Assembly (NCBI GenBank): GCA_020852925.1
Contig: JADYZU010000073.1
Coordinates: 62,001 to 126,000, forward strand
DNA from: Rubellimicrobium sp.
GTDB taxonomy: Bacteria; Pseudomonadota; Alphaproteobacteria; Rhodobacterales; Rhodobacteraceae
Reading direction: 5' to 3'
Length of the DNA stretch: 64,000 nt
Below the pieces are notes generated by a model. The model was not told where the DNA came from, ran no database searches, and saw only the letters and a list, made by a program, of their open reading frames with translations. Shown here piece by piece: positions 1-9,440 of this stretch; within the stretch, counting starts at the first letter, position 1, and every line of letters starts with the position of its first letter. The position numbers and the translations under genes are program-made.

Positions 1-1
1 G

Positions 2-559
2 TGGCTGGTGCGGCACGGGCCGACCCATGCGCGCACCCTCGCCGGCTGGAGCGACATCCCGGCCGACCTTTCCGACCACGGTGCGCTGGCGCGCCTTGGC
101 GCGCGCCTGCCACAGGCGGCCGTTGTGTCCTCGGACCTGACGCGCGCCGTCGCCACCGCCGATGCCCTTGCCGGCTCCCGTCCGCGCCTGCCGCATGCGC
201 CGGCCCTGCGCGAGATGCATTTCGGGGCCTGGGAGGGCCTGACCCATGCCGAAGTTGCCGCCCGCGATCCCGATCTGTCGCGCGCCTTCTGGACCGATCC
301 CGAAAAGGTCGCGCCCCCCGGCGGCGAAGGCTGGCAGGCGCTGCGCGCGCGGGTGACGGGGGCCGTGGCCGAACTGGCCCCGGGGCGTGACGACCTGATC
401 GTGGTCGCGCATTTCGGCGTGATCCTTGCCCTGATCCAGCAGGCGACCGGCGAGGGCATCACCCGCGTCATGGGCCGCCGGATCGAGCCGCTGTCGCTGA
501 GCACGATCACGCTCGGGCCGGGGGGCTGGGGGCTTGGCGCGGTGAACCAGGCCCCCTGA
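2..559 (+). CDS. histidine phosphatase family protein, 5' end outside window
   Basis: The frame is open from the first bases, and the phosphohistidine motif LVRHGPTH appears at once, so the true start lies upstream; an internal start at base 8 would cut the motif. The catalytic His sits in RHG. A second conserved His is in VVAHFG near residue 138, and the FGAWEGLTHAEV segment is typical of the CobC/phosphoglycerate mutase branch. Members remove phosphate from small phosphoesters or proteins. The substrate cannot be told here; an alpha-ribazole phosphatase-like role is one option. It ends 79 bases before comM. Confidence 0.85.
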   Translation, partial: WLVRHGPTHARTLAGWSDIPADLSDHGALARLGARLPQAAVVSSDLTRAVATADALAGSRPRLPHAPALREMHFGAWEGLTHAEVAARDPDLSRAFWTDPEKVAPPGGEGWQALRARVTGAVAELAPGRDDLIVVAHFGVILALIQQATGEGITRVMGRRIEPLSLSTITLGPGGWGLGAVNQAP

Positions 560-571
560 GCCGGGCTTGCG

Positions 572-587
572 TTAACACTTCGTCAAC
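572..587 (+). promoter_or_regulatory. possible CtrA-type site upstream of comM
   Basis: TTAA-N7-TCAAC differs by one base from the alphaproteobacterial CtrA consensus TTAA-N7-TTAAC. It lies 52 bases before the comM start, in the only AT-richer patch of this gap. CtrA control of comM-type genes is described in Rhodobacter capsulatus. The site itself is inference. Confidence 0.35.
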
Positions 588-638
588 CAGAACGCCCTAA
601 CCCTGATCCCGGAGGCAAGCGGGCGGTCCGGGCGGGAA

Positions 639-2153
639 ATGACAGCGATCACCTATACCGTCGCCTTCGAGGGGGTGGAGGCCCGCCTGGTCGAGGTGCA
701 ATGCGCCATCTCACCGGGCATGCCGGCCTTCGCCATCGTCGGCCTGCCCGACAAGGCGGTCAGCGAGGCCCGCGAACGGGTGCGGGCCGCGCTGTCGGGC
801 ATGGCGATCGCGTTGCCGTCAAAGCGCATCTCGGTCAACCTCTCGCCCGCGGACCTGCCGAAGGAGGGATCGCATTTCGATCTGCCGATCGCGCTTGCGC
901 TGCTGGCCGCGCTCGACATCCTGCCCCATGACGAGGTGGAGCGCACCGTCGCGCTGGGCGAACTCGCGCTCGGGGGGCGGCTCGTGCCGGTGACGGGGGC
1001 GCTTCCGGCGGCCATGGCCGCGGCCGAGGAGCACCGGATGCTGCTTTGCCCCCGCGCCAGCGGCGCCGAGGCGGCCTGGGTTGGCGCGGCCGAGGTGATC
1101 GGTGCCGATTCGCTGCCTGCGGTGATCCGCCACTACACCGGCGCACAGACCATTGCCCCGGCCGAACCCGGAGAGGTCGTCACCACCGCCACGCCGCGCG
1201 ATCTGCGCGATGTCCGTGGCCAGGAACGGGCCAAGCGCGCGCTCGAGATCGCGGCCGCCGGCCGGCACCACCTGATGATGGTCGGCCCCCCCGGTTCCGG
1301 CAAGAGCATGCTGGCTGCGCGCCTGCCCGGGATCCTGCCGCCGCTGTCGCCCATCGAGGCGCTCGAGACCTCGATGATCCATTCGCTGGCCGGTCTTCTG
1401 GACGAGGGCGGGATCAGCCGCACCCGCCCCTTTCGCGAGCCTCATCACACCGCCTCGATGGCGGCCATCGTCGGGGGCGGGCGGCGGGCCGGGCCGGGCG
1501 AGGTCAGCCTTGCCCATAACGGCGTGCTCTTCATGGACGAATTTCCCGAATTTCCCCGCCCCGTGCTCGAGACCCTGCGTCAGCCGGTCGAGACCGGCGA
1601 GGTCGTGGTCGCGCGCGCCAATGCCCATGTGCGCTATCCCTGCCGGTTCCTGCTGGTCGCGGCCGCCAATCCCTGCCGCTGCGGCCATCTTGCCGATGCC
1701 GCCCGCGCCTGTTCGCGCGCGCCCGCCTGCGGCGAGGACTACCTTGGCCGCATCTCGGGCCCGCTCATGGACCGGTTCGACCTGCGCATCGAGGTGCCCG
1801 CGGTCACGCCCGCCGATCTTGACCTGCCGGCCTCGGGCGACAGTTCGGCCGTGATCGCCGTCCGGGTCGCCGCCGCCCGCGCGCGCCAGGGGGGGCGCTA
1901 CGCCGGGCATGAACGCGCACGCTCGAACGCCGATGCCGAGGGGCGGCTTCTCGACGAGGTCGCCGCGCCCGATGCCGAGGGGCGCGCGCTGCTGGCGCGG
2001 GCGGCCGAACGGATGGGGCTGTCGGCGCGTGGTTACCACCGCGTGTTGCGGGTCGCGCGCACCATCGCCGATCTGGACGACAGCGCGGATGTGCACCGCC
2101 CGCATGTGGCCGAGGCACTGTCCTACAGGCTCGCCTTCTCGAAGGAGGTCTGA
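639..2153 (+). CDS. comM: YifB/ComM family Mg-chelatase-like AAA+ ATPase
   Basis: Complete 504-residue protein of usual family length. An N-terminal Lon/ChlI-like fold (about 1-170) is followed by the AAA+ domain with Walker A GPPGSGKS at 216-223 and Walker B-like VLFMDEFPEF. A four-cysteine cluster lies in NPCRCG...CSRAPACG, and a C-terminal Mg-chelatase helical domain follows. ComM homologues act as helicases that drive branch migration when transformed DNA recombines with the chromosome; in Rhodobacter this matters for recipients of gene transfer agent DNA. The last 31 bases overlap the convergent esterase gene. A CtrA-like site lies upstream. Confidence 0.93.
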   Translation: MTAITYTVAFEGVEARLVEVQCAISPGMPAFAIVGLPDKAVSEARERVRAALSGMAIALPSKRISVNLSPADLPKEGSHFDLPIALALLAALDILPHDEVERTVALGELALGGRLVPVTGALPAAMAAAEEHRMLLCPRASGAEAAWVGAAEVIGADSLPAVIRHYTGAQTIAPAEPGEVVTTATPRDLRDVRGQERAKRALEIAAAGRHHLMMVGPPGSGKSMLAARLPGILPPLSPIEALETSMIHSLAGLLDEGGISRTRPFREPHHTASMAAIVGGGRRAGPGEVSLAHNGVLFMDEFPEFPRPVLETLRQPVETGEVVVARANAHVRYPCRFLLVAAANPCRCGHLADAARACSRAPACGEDYLGRISGPLMDRFDLRIEVPAVTPADLDLPASGDSSAVIAVRVAAARARQGGRYAGHERARSNADAEGRLLDEVAAPDAEGRALLARAAERMGLSARGYHRVLRVARTIADLDDSADVHRPHVAEALSYRLAFSKEV

Positions 2154-3031
2154 ATGAAGGCCGCCACGCCCCGAAGCGCCGCCCGCGCCTCGGGGAACCA
2201 GCCGTCTCCAAGGTGCCAGACATGCGGGCAACCGGGCCACAACTCGCAAACGACCTCGCCCCCCGCGGCGCGCAGACGATCGGCCAGGCGCCGCGAATCG
2301 GCCGAGAGCACCTCTTGCGCCCCGGCCTGGATCAGCACCGGCGGCGGGTCGCGGAACTGCGCTCGCACCGGCGAGGCGCGCGGATCCCCCGGGTCGGCGC
2401 CGGCCAGATAGAGCGCGGCGATTTCCGCGATGCGCGCCTCGGGGACGACCGGATCGGCGCCGGCCGCGTGGCGCAGCGCTGCGCCTTGCAAGGTGAGATC
2501 GGCCCAGGGCGACAGCAGGACCATCGCGGCCGGACGCTCGTCCCGCGCAAGCACGCGCGCCAGCAGGCCGGCCGCCAGGTTTCCCCCGGCCGAATCGCCC
2601 GACAGGACGATATCCCCCGGCCGGTAGCCCAGCGCGATCAGCGCGTCCCAGGCCGCAAGTGCCGCCTCGGGTGCGGCGGGAAAGCGCGCTTCGGGCGCCA
2701 GCGGGTAGCGGGGCGCGCAGACCTCGACCCGCGCAAGCCGCGACAGCCGGCCGAGCATGGCCGCATGGGTACGCGGCGAGCCCGCGACAAAGGCGCCGCC
2801 GTGGAAATGCAGGATGACGCGGCGCGGCGCGGCAGCGCCGACCCCGATCCAGTGCAGTTCCACCCCGCCCCGGTGCCGCACGAGATGGCGCAGATGCCGC
2901 GGTGCAAGGTGCAGATGCGGGGCCAGCCGCTCGACCAGCCGCCGCGCACGGGCGGTGGGCGCGACCCGCGCCAAGACCGGGCGCACGAACAGACGCGCCA
3001 GACGGACGGCCAGCGCCATCCGCCACGACAT
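2123..3031 (-). CDS. alpha/beta hydrolase (HSL/acetyl-esterase type)
   Basis: 302-residue hydrolase. HFHGGAF carries the HGG oxyanion motif of the hormone-sensitive lipase family. The nucleophile Ser is in GDSAGGN; the likely acid is in the EVLSADS region and the likely His in GCPHVWHLGD. No signal peptide is evident, so it is probably a cytoplasmic carboxylesterase acting on short acyl esters. It starts 3 bases after the gshB stop, so it is probably co-transcribed with gshB. Its 3' end overlaps comM by 31 bases in opposite orientation. Confidence 0.87.
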   Translation of the reverse strand: MSWRMALAVRLARLFVRPVLARVAPTARARRLVERLAPHLHLAPRHLRHLVRHRGGVELHWIGVGAAAPRRVILHFHGGAFVAGSPRTHAAMLGRLSRLARVEVCAPRYPLAPEARFPAAPEAALAAWDALIALGYRPGDIVLSGDSAGGNLAAGLLARVLARDERPAAMVLLSPWADLTLQGAALRHAAGADPVVPEARIAEIAALYLAGADPGDPRASPVRAQFRDPPPVLIQAGAQEVLSADSRRLADRLRAAGGEVVCELWPGCPHVWHLGDGWFPEARAALRGVAAFIQTSFEKASL

Positions 3032-3034
3032 CGC

Positions 3035-3979
3035 TCAGGCGCCCCGGCGCCGCTCGATCGCCTCCCAGATGAGGAGGGCGGCATTGGTGCCGTCGAACCG
3101 CTCGAGCTCCTGGATGCCGGTGGGCGAGGTGACGTTGATCTCGGTGAGCCAGTCGCCGATCACGTCGATTCCGACGAAGATCAGCCCCTTTTCACGCAGG
3201 ACCGGACCGATGCGCGCGCAGATCTCGCGGTCGCGGTCGCTGAGCGCGATCTTCTCGGGGCGGCCGCCGACATGCATGTTCGAACGCGTCTCGCCGGGTT
3301 GCGGCACCCGGTTGATCGCGCCCACCGCCTCGCCGTCGACAAGGATCACCCGCTTGTCGCCCAGGGCCACCTGCGGCAGGAATTTCTGCACGATCAACGG
3401 CTCGCGCGTGAAGCCGGTGAAGAGTTCGAATAGCGAGGACAGGTTCGAATCGCCATGGGCGAGCTTGAACACCCCCGCCCCGCCGTTGCCGTAGAGCGGC
3501 TTGATGATCACATCGCCGTGACGTTCGCGAAAGGCGCGCAATGTGGCCAGGTCGCGGGCGATGGCAGTGGGCGGCGTGAGATCGGGGAACCGCAGCACAA
3601 GAAGCTTCTCGGGGCTGTTGCGCACCCAGAACGGGTCGTTCACCACCAGGGTCGAGGGGTGGATCATGTCGAGCAGATGGGTCGTGGTGATGTAATGCAT
3701 GTCGAAGGGCGGATCCTGGCGCAGCCAGACCACGTCGAAATCCGCCAGGTCGACCACCTGCTGCGCGCCCAGCGTGAAATGGTCCCCCTTCACCCGGCGC
3801 AGCGTCAGCGGCCAGCCGCGCGCGGTCACCCGCCCCTCCTCGAAGGCGAGGGCGTCGGGCAGGTAGTAGAACAGCGCATGCCCGCGCTCCTGCGCTTCGA
3901 GCGCGATGCGGAAGGACGAATCGGCGTCGATGTCGATCCCCGCGATCGGGTCCATCTGGATGGCAACCCTGAGCCCCAT
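3035..3979 (-). CDS. gshB: glutathione synthase
   Basis: 314 residues, the usual GshB length. The N-terminus [22 protein letters not shown] is the conserved pre-ATP-grasp domain. The ATP-grasp part shows [12 protein letters not shown] (glycine-rich loop), [20 protein letters not shown] and the metal-binding [11 protein letters not shown] near the end. It joins gamma-glutamylcysteine and glycine using ATP in the cytoplasm. It heads a short minus-strand run with the downstream esterase; yraN and rsmI lie just upstream on the same strand, an arrangement common in Rhodobacteraceae. Confidence 0.96.
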   Translation of the reverse strand: MGLRVAIQMDPIAGIDIDADSSFRIALEAQERGHALFYYLPDALAFEEGRVTARGWPLTLRRVKGDHFTLGAQQVVDLADFDVVWLRQDPPFDMHYITTTHLLDMIHPSTLVVNDPFWVRNSPEKLLVLRFPDLTPPTAIARDLATLRAFRERHGDVIIKPLYGNGGAGVFKLAHGDSNLSSLFELFTGFTREPLIVQKFLPQVALGDKRVILVDGEAVGAINRVPQPGETRSNMHVGGRPEKIALSDRDREICARIGPVLREKGLIFVGIDVIGDWLTEINVTSPTGIQELERFDGTNAALLIWEAIERRRGA

Positions 3980-4039
3980 GGCAATCCTCCGTTCGACCCG
4001 CCCTGTTTGGCCCGTCCGGCCACGGGGTGCAATGGCGGG

Positions 4040-4444
4040 TCAGGCCGCCATGAAGGCGTTCTCGATCACCCGGACCGCGCCCCGCCCGTCGACCAGCGCC
4101 AGATCGAAGCGCATGTCGGTGTCCTGGCCGCGCGGTTCATGCGCAAGATATTCGGAGGCGGCATCGCAGATCCGCCCGATCTGGCGCGGACCGAGGCGCC
4201 AGGCCGCCTCGTCGAAACTGCGCGCCTTCTTCACCTCGACAAAGACGACCGAACCGCCGTCGCGGGCGATGATGTCGATCTCTCCGCCCTGCCCGCGCCA
4301 GCGCCGGCGGACCACCGGCTTGCCCTCGCGTTCATAGCGCATGGCGACGATCTCTTCGGCGGCGACGCCTGATGCCTGCGCCATCGTCCCGGTCATCCTG
4401 CGCCATTCGTTCCCGCGCCCGGCCGCCACACCTGCCTGCATCAT
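4040..4444 (-). CDS. YraN family protein (UPF0102)
   Basis: 134-residue member of the small YraN family, which has an endonuclease-like PD-(D/E)XK fold. The diagnostic pattern GEIDIIARDG followed by VVFVEVK supplies the expected Asp and Glu-x-Lys residues. The cellular role is not firmly known; links to DNA or RNA processing have been suggested. The first ATG overlaps the rsmI stop by 4 bases (ATGA), so the two are translationally coupled. A later start at the internal MTGTMAQ is possible and would remove the first 16 residues. Confidence 0.88.
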   Translation of the reverse strand: MMQAGVAAGRGNEWRRMTGTMAQASGVAAEEIVAMRYEREGKPVVRRRWRGQGGEIDIIARDGGSVVFVEVKKARSFDEAAWRLGPRQIGRICDAASEYLAHEPRGQDTDMRFDLALVDGRGAVRVIENAFMAA

Positions 4445-5301
4445 TCCTTGTCCTCCATCCCGAGTGCGATCTGGTAGACCTGCCGCCGCGGCAGGCCCAG
4501 TGCACCCGCCACTGCGGTTGCCGCATCCTTGAGGCGCATGGTCTGCATCGCCTCGCCCAGGGCGGTGCGGATGTCATCCTCAGCCGCCGCGGGCGCGCTG
4601 CCGCGCCCGACCACGAGCACCACCTCGCCCTTCACCTCCGTACCGTCGAGTTCCAGCGCGAGGCTGCCCAGGGTTCCGCGTCTCACCTCCTCGAATCGCT
4701 TGGTCAGTTCCCTGCACATCACTGCCGGGCGATCTTCGCCCATCATTTCCTTCATTTCCCCTAACGTCGCCGCGATTCGTCTGGGGGATTCGAGAAAGAA
4801 CATCGGCATGTCGAGGTCGCGCAATCCTGCGATCGCGCGGCGCCTTTCGGACGGCGCCGCGGGCAGGAAGCCGATGAAGGCGAATCGCTCTGCGGGCATC
4901 CCCGCCACGCACAGCGCCGCCAGCAGCGACGACGGCCCCGGTGCGGCGGTGACGGGCAGGTCCGCGCCGATCGCGGCCCGGGCAAGGGTGAAGCCCGGAT
5001 CGGCCAGCACCGGGGTTCCGGCCTCGCTCGCGTAGGCGACGGCGCGGCCTGCGGCGATGGCGGCCACGATCCGCGCATCGGCGGCGGCGCCCGAATGGTC
5101 GTGAATCGCCACCACCGCCCGCCCGCCCAGGGGGATGCCGTGGATCTCCATCAGGCGGCGCAGGCTGCGGGTATCCTCGGCCGCGAGGAGATCGGCACTG
5201 GCGAGGATGTCGAGCGCGCGCAAGGTGATGTCGCGGGCATTGCCGATCGGCGTCGCCACGAGATAGAGACCGGGGGCAAGAGCCCGCTTCTCCCATGTCA
5301 T
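4441..5301 (-). CDS. rsmI: 16S rRNA (cytidine1402-2'-O)-methyltransferase
   Basis: 286 residues. The tetrapyrrole-methylase fold opens with LYLVATPIGNARDITLRAL and continues with LLAAEDTRSLRRL and SEAGTPVLADPGF, all hallmarks of RsmI. SAM-dependent 2'-O-methylation of C1402 tunes the ribosomal P site. It is the first gene of a minus-strand run with yraN and diverges from the LpoA-like lipoprotein gene, so the 136-base gap should hold both promoters. The rsmI/lipoprotein/yraN grouping recurs in proteobacteria. Confidence 0.96.
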   Translation of the reverse strand: MTWEKRALAPGLYLVATPIGNARDITLRALDILASADLLAAEDTRSLRRLMEIHGIPLGGRAVVAIHDHSGAAADARIVAAIAAGRAVAYASEAGTPVLADPGFTLARAAIGADLPVTAAPGPSSLLAALCVAGMPAERFAFIGFLPAAPSERRRAIAGLRDLDMPMFFLESPRRIAATLGEMKEMMGEDRPAVMCRELTKRFEEVRRGTLGSLALELDGTEVKGEVVLVVGRGSAPAAAEDDIRTALGEAMQTMRLKDAATAVAGALGLPRRQVYQIALGMEDKE

Positions 5302-5316
5302 CCGACGATTCCTCCC

Positions 5317-5344
5317 TAGACCCGCAGGGCCCGTTCAATATGAT
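5317..5344 (+). promoter_or_regulatory. candidate sigma70-type promoter for the lipoprotein gene
   Basis: TAGACC (5317-5322), a 16-base spacer and TATGAT (5339-5344) resemble -35 and -10 boxes in a divergent intergenic region. A 5' leader of about 90 bases would precede the start at 5438. Found by eye only. Confidence 0.3.
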
Positions 5345-5437
5345 GCCACCAGTATGAAGTCCCGTGCCGGCGCGCACCAGCCGCGACCGGGGCGCGGTGT
5401 GTGGTTCGCGCTGGCCGGTTTCGAGGAAGGATCCTTC

Positions 5438-6616
5438 ATGTTCGCCAAGACATTTTCGCGCCGTGCGACCCTTGTGCGCACCCTCGCCGCGGCGGGCCTT
5501 GCGTTTCTGGCCGCCTGCGCGCCCATGCCCGGCACCATCGGCGAGGCGCCGCCGGTGCGGCCCGGCAGTGCGGTGAAGGTCGCCCTTCTGGTGCCGGCCG
5601 GTTCCGGCAATTCGAGCGACGAGCTCATCGCCGCCAATCTCGAGAATGCCGCGCGCCTTGCCGTGGCCGATCTGGGCGGCGCCGGGATCGACCTGCGCGT
5701 CTATGCCACCGCCGGCGATCCGGCGCGGGCGGCGCAGGTGGCGGTGCAGGCGGTGGCGGACGGCGCGGGGATCATCCTGGGGCCGCTTTACGCCGAAGAG
5801 GCCAATGCCGCCGGGGTCGCGGTCGCGCCTTCCGGGGTCAACCTCCTTGCGTTCTCCAACAACCCGACCATCGCCGGGGGCAATGTCTTTGTCCTGGGCC
5901 AGACCTTCCGCAACACCGCCGACCGGCTGGTGCGCTACGGGCTGCGCAACGGGGTGAACAACTATCTTGTCGTGCATGGCGACGACCTCCAGGGCCAGAT
6001 CGGCAGCAATGCCATCGCCGCCGCGGTGCGCACCAACGGCGGCACCGTGGCCGGGATCCAGGGCTATCCGATGTCGCAATCGGGCATTCTGGGCGCCGCG
6101 CCGCGCATCGCCGCCGCGGCGCGTTCGGGCAATGCCGGGGCGGTGTTCATGACCGCGGGCGTGAACGCGGATCTGCCGATCCTTGCCACCGCCCTGCCCG
6201 AGGCCGGGCTTGGCCCCGATGCCGTGCGCTATCTGGGCCTGACGCGCTGGAATGCGGTGCCGCAGGCGCTGACGCTGCCGGGGCTTCAGGGCGGGCTGTT
6301 CGCTTTGCCCGATCAGCAGATGTCCGCCCAGTTCGAGGCCCGCTACACGGCCGCCTATGGCAGCGCGCCGCATCCGCTGGCCAGCCTCGCCTATGACGGG
6401 ATCGCCGCCATCGGCGCGCTGGTGGCGCGCGGCGATTCGCAGGCGCTGGGGCGCAGCGCGCTCACGCAGGCGCAGGGGTTCCAGGGCACGTCGGGCATCT
6501 TCCGGCTGCTGCCGGACGGCACGAACGAACGCGGCCTTGCCGTGGCCGAGGTGCGCGGCGGGCAGGTGGTGGTCCTCGATCCGGCGCCGCGCGCCTTTGG
6601 CGGGGCCGGATCCTGA
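5438..6616 (+). CDS. penicillin-binding protein activator (LpoA-like lipoprotein)
   Basis: I start at 5438 because a good ribosome site (GAGGAAGG) precedes it and the product then begins with a lipoprotein signal: basic MFAKTFSRRA, a hydrophobic stretch and the lipobox LAAC. Upstream in-frame ATGs would bury this signal. The 392-residue product has a periplasmic-binding type I fold as in LpoA (VALLVPAGSG, YAEEANAAGVAVAPSG, GPLYAEEA). LpoA-type proteins sit in the outer membrane and stimulate penicillin-binding proteins; in alphaproteobacteria this is inferred from family membership. Its stop overlaps the probable CTG start of glnD. Confidence 0.85.
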   Translation: MFAKTFSRRATLVRTLAAAGLAFLAACAPMPGTIGEAPPVRPGSAVKVALLVPAGSGNSSDELIAANLENAARLAVADLGGAGIDLRVYATAGDPARAAQVAVQAVADGAGIILGPLYAEEANAAGVAVAPSGVNLLAFSNNPTIAGGNVFVLGQTFRNTADRLVRYGLRNGVNNYLVVHGDDLQGQIGSNAIAAAVRTNGGTVAGIQGYPMSQSGILGAAPRIAAAARSGNAGAVFMTAGVNADLPILATALPEAGLGPDAVRYLGLTRWNAVPQALTLPGLQGGLFALPDQQMSAQFEARYTAAYGSAPHPLASLAYDGIAAIGALVARGDSQALGRSALTQAQGFQGTSGIFRLLPDGTNERGLAVAEVRGGQVVVLDPAPRAFGGAGS

Positions 6617-9426
6617 CAGACACACCCGCAGGCGAATCGCGCGGCGCCCCTGACCGGGGGGCGCCGGCGCCCTGTCCGCCGCCTCCGCCCGATCTGCCCG
6701 GTCCGCCCGATGCGATCTGGGACGGGGCCGCGGTCACTGCCGCGCTCGAACTTGCGCTGTCCGTCCCGCGCGACGAGATCGCAAGGCGCCGCGCGGTGGT
6801 CGAGGTGCTGGCCCCGGCGCAGGCCCGCGGGCGCGCGGCCATCGCCGCGACCCTTGCCGCGCATCCGCGCGCATCCGGCCCGGTGATCCATGCGCAGGCC
6901 TGGCTGACCGACTGTCTGCTCTGTGCCACGCTCGATGCGGTGCGCCGCCACTTTGCGCCGCTGGCCAATCCGACCGGGGCCGAGCGGCTGGCGGTGATCG
7001 CGGTCGGCGGCTTTGGCCGGGGCGAGATGGCGGCCTTTTCCGATGTGGACCTGCTGTTCCTCACCTCCTGGCGCCTCACCCCCTGGGCCGAGAGCCTGGT
7101 CGAATCCGTGCTCTATGTCCTGTGGGATCTGCGGCTGAAGGTCGGCCATGCCACGCGCGACCTTGATGATTGCCTGCGCCACGCGCAGGACGACATGACC
7201 ATCCGCACCAGCCTGCTGGAGATGCGCCATATCGCGGGCGACGCCGCGCTGAGCGCGACGCTGCACGAACGGCTGCGGCGCGACCTGTTCGCCACCAGCG
7301 CCGCCGCCTTCGTCGAGGCCAAGCTGGCCGAGCGCGACGAACGCCACCGCCGTCAGGGCGGGCAGCGCTATGTGGTCGAGCCGAACGTGAAAGAGGGCAA
7401 GGGCGGGCTGCGCGACCTGCAATCGCTGTTCTGGATCGTGAAATACGTCTATGGCGTGGACAGCGCCCGCGATCTTGTCGAACGCGGGGTGCTGTCGTTC
7501 GAGGAATGGCAGACCTTTGCCGCGGCGGGCGAATTCCTCTGGGCGGTGCGCTGCCATCTGCACCTGATCGCCGGGCGGGCGGCCGATCAGCTTGGCTTCG
7601 ACATGCAGATCGAGGTGGCCCGGCGCATGGGCTATGAGGACGGCGGCGGGCGGCGCGGGGTCGAGCGGTTCATGCACGACTATTTCCGCCACGCCACGCG
7701 GGTGGGCGAACTGACCCGCATCGTCCTCACCCAGCTCGAGGAGGAACATACCAAGCGCGCGCCGCTGCTCATGCGGCTCATGCCGCGCCGCAGGCGGGCG
7801 CGCCCGCCCTATGCGATCCGCCGCAACCGGCTGTGCATCGCCGACGAGGCCGCCTTCTTTGCCGATCCTTTGGCCATGATCGGCGTCTTCGGAGAGGGGA
7901 TGCGCACCGGCACGCTGCTGCATCCCGATGCGATGCGGCTGGTTGCGGCCAATCTGGCGCGCATCGACGACACGCTGCGCGCCAGCCCCGAGGCCAACCG
8001 CCTGTTTCTCGACATGCTGCTGCGCCACGGCAACCCCGAGAGGGTGCTGCGCAACATGAACGAACTGGGCGTCCTTGGCGCCTTCATCCCGGAATTCGGG
8101 GCCATCGTGGCGATGATGCAGTTCAACATGTATCACCATTACACGGTGGACGAACACACGATCCAGGCGATCAGCCACCTTGCCCGGATCGAGCGCGGCG
8201 AACTGGTCGAGGATCTGCCGCTGTCGTCGCAGATCCTGGCGCGCGGGGTGAACCGGCGGGTGCTCTATCTGGCGCTGCTGCTGCATGACTGCGGCAAGGG
8301 CCGCCCCGAGGACCATTCGGTGATCGGCGCGCAGATCGCCCGCCGCCTGGCCCCGCGCTTCGGCCTGAGCCGGCGCGAGGCCGAGACCGTCGAATGGCTG
8401 GTGCGCCACCACCTGCTCATGTCCGACACGGCGCAGAAGCGCGACATCGCCGATCCGCGCACGGTGCGCGATTTCGTCAAGGCGGTGGGCACGCAGGAGC
8501 GGCTCGACCTGCTCACCGTGCTCACGGTCTGCGACATATCCGGCGTGGGGCCCGGCACCTGGAACAACTGGAAGGCGATGCTGATGCGGGCGCTGTGGCA
8601 GTCCGCGTCCGAGGCGATCGCCGGGCGCCCCGGGGACAGCCGCGAACTGCGCGAGACCGAGGCCCGCCGTGCCCTGCGCGAGGCGCTGGCCGACTGGTCC
8701 GCCGCCGAGCTGCGCCTTGAGACCCAGCGCCACCACGGCCCCTACTGGCAGGGCCTGCCCACGGCGGCGCATCTGGTCTTTGCCCGGCTGCTGCGCGGGA
8801 TCGCGCCCGATTCCATCCGCCTCGACATCAGCCCCGACCCGGCGCGCGATGCCACGCGGGCCTGCATCGTGATGGCTGACCGGCCGGGCCTGTTCGCGCG
8901 CATGACCGGCGCCCTGGCCATGGTGGGGGCGAATATCGTCGATGCGCGCACCTATACGTCGCGCGACGGCTGGGCGACCGCGATCTTCTGGGTGCAGGAC
9001 GGCGAGGGGCACCCCTACGAGGAGGCGCGGCTGTCGCGGCTCGAGGGGCGGATCCGCGCCGTGCTCGAGGGGCGGGCCACCGCGGCCGAGGCGCTGGTGC
9101 CGCGCGACCGCCTGAAGAAGCGCGAACAGGCGTTTCGCGTGCCGACCTCGATCACCTTCGACAACGAAGGGTCCGACATCTACACGATCATCGAGGTGGA
9201 CACCCGCGACCGTCCGGCGCTGCTGCATGACCTCACGCGGACCATGTCCGAAAGCAATGTCTCCATCGCCAGTGCGGTGATTGCGACCTATGGCGAACAG
9301 GCGGTGGATACGTTCTATGTCAAGGACCGATTCGGGCTGAAGATCCAGCCCGGCAACCGGCAGACCCGGCTCGAGGCGCGGCTGCGCGCGGCGATCGAGG
9401 CTGGGGCCGCGCGGGCGAGGGCATAG
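6613..9426 (+). CDS. glnD: [protein-PII] uridylyltransferase / uridylyl-removing enzyme
   Basis: GlnD senses glutamine and adds or removes UMP on PII proteins. Visible domains: nucleotidyltransferase with GGFGRGEM and the metal-binding SDVDLLFL; the central GlnD helical region; an HD hydrolase domain with HDCGKG; and two C-terminal ACT domains (ADRPGLFARMTGAL and RDRPALLHDLTRTM). The first ATG/GTG/TTG in frame is at 6796, but family-like sequence (PDAIWDGAAVTAALEL) continues upstream, and GGFGRGEM would then lie about 60 residues too close to the N-terminus. The frame is open to a CTG at 6613, which overlaps the stop of the preceding gene and gives 937 residues, near family length. The start is therefore probably CTG; the identity of the gene is certain. 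Confidence 0.93.
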   Translation: MTDTPAGESRGAPDRGAPAPCPPPPPDLPGPPDAIWDGAAVTAALELALSVPRDEIARRRAVVEVLAPAQARGRAAIAATLAAHPRASGPVIHAQAWLTDCLLCATLDAVRRHFAPLANPTGAERLAVIAVGGFGRGEMAAFSDVDLLFLTSWRLTPWAESLVESVLYVLWDLRLKVGHATRDLDDCLRHAQDDMTIRTSLLEMRHIAGDAALSATLHERLRRDLFATSAAAFVEAKLAERDERHRRQGGQRYVVEPNVKEGKGGLRDLQSLFWIVKYVYGVDSARDLVERGVLSFEEWQTFAAAGEFLWAVRCHLHLIAGRAADQLGFDMQIEVARRMGYEDGGGRRGVERFMHDYFRHATRVGELTRIVLTQLEEEHTKRAPLLMRLMPRRRRARPPYAIRRNRLCIADEAAFFADPLAMIGVFGEGMRTGTLLHPDAMRLVAANLARIDDTLRASPEANRLFLDMLLRHGNPERVLRNMNELGVLGAFIPEFGAIVAMMQFNMYHHYTVDEHTIQAISHLARIERGELVEDLPLSSQILARGVNRRVLYLALLLHDCGKGRPEDHSVIGAQIARRLAPRFGLSRREAETVEWLVRHHLLMSDTAQKRDIADPRTVRDFVKAVGTQERLDLLTVLTVCDISGVGPGTWNNWKAMLMRALWQSASEAIAGRPGDSRELRETEARRALREALADWSAAELRLETQRHHGPYWQGLPTAAHLVFARLLRGIAPDSIRLDISPDPARDATRACIVMADRPGLFARMTGALAMVGANIVDARTYTSRDGWATAIFWVQDGEGHPYEEARLSRLEGRIRAVLEGRATAAEALVPRDRLKKREQAFRVPTSITFDNEGSDIYTIIEVDTRDRPALLHDLTRTMSESNVSIASAVIATYGEQAVDTFYVKDRFGLKIQPGNRQTRLEARLRAAIEAGAARARA

Positions 9427-9440
9427 GAGAGACGAGAGCC

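Noticed and set aside
2123-2153. 31-base convergent overlap of comM and the esterase as a sign of a wrong stop
   Set aside because: Both C-termini look plausible and no frameshift is needed; convergent overlaps of this size occur in compact genomes.
6391-9228. Minus-strand open frame of 945 codons opposite glnD
   Set aside because: It mirrors the codon pattern of glnD, has biased composition and no recognisable motif.
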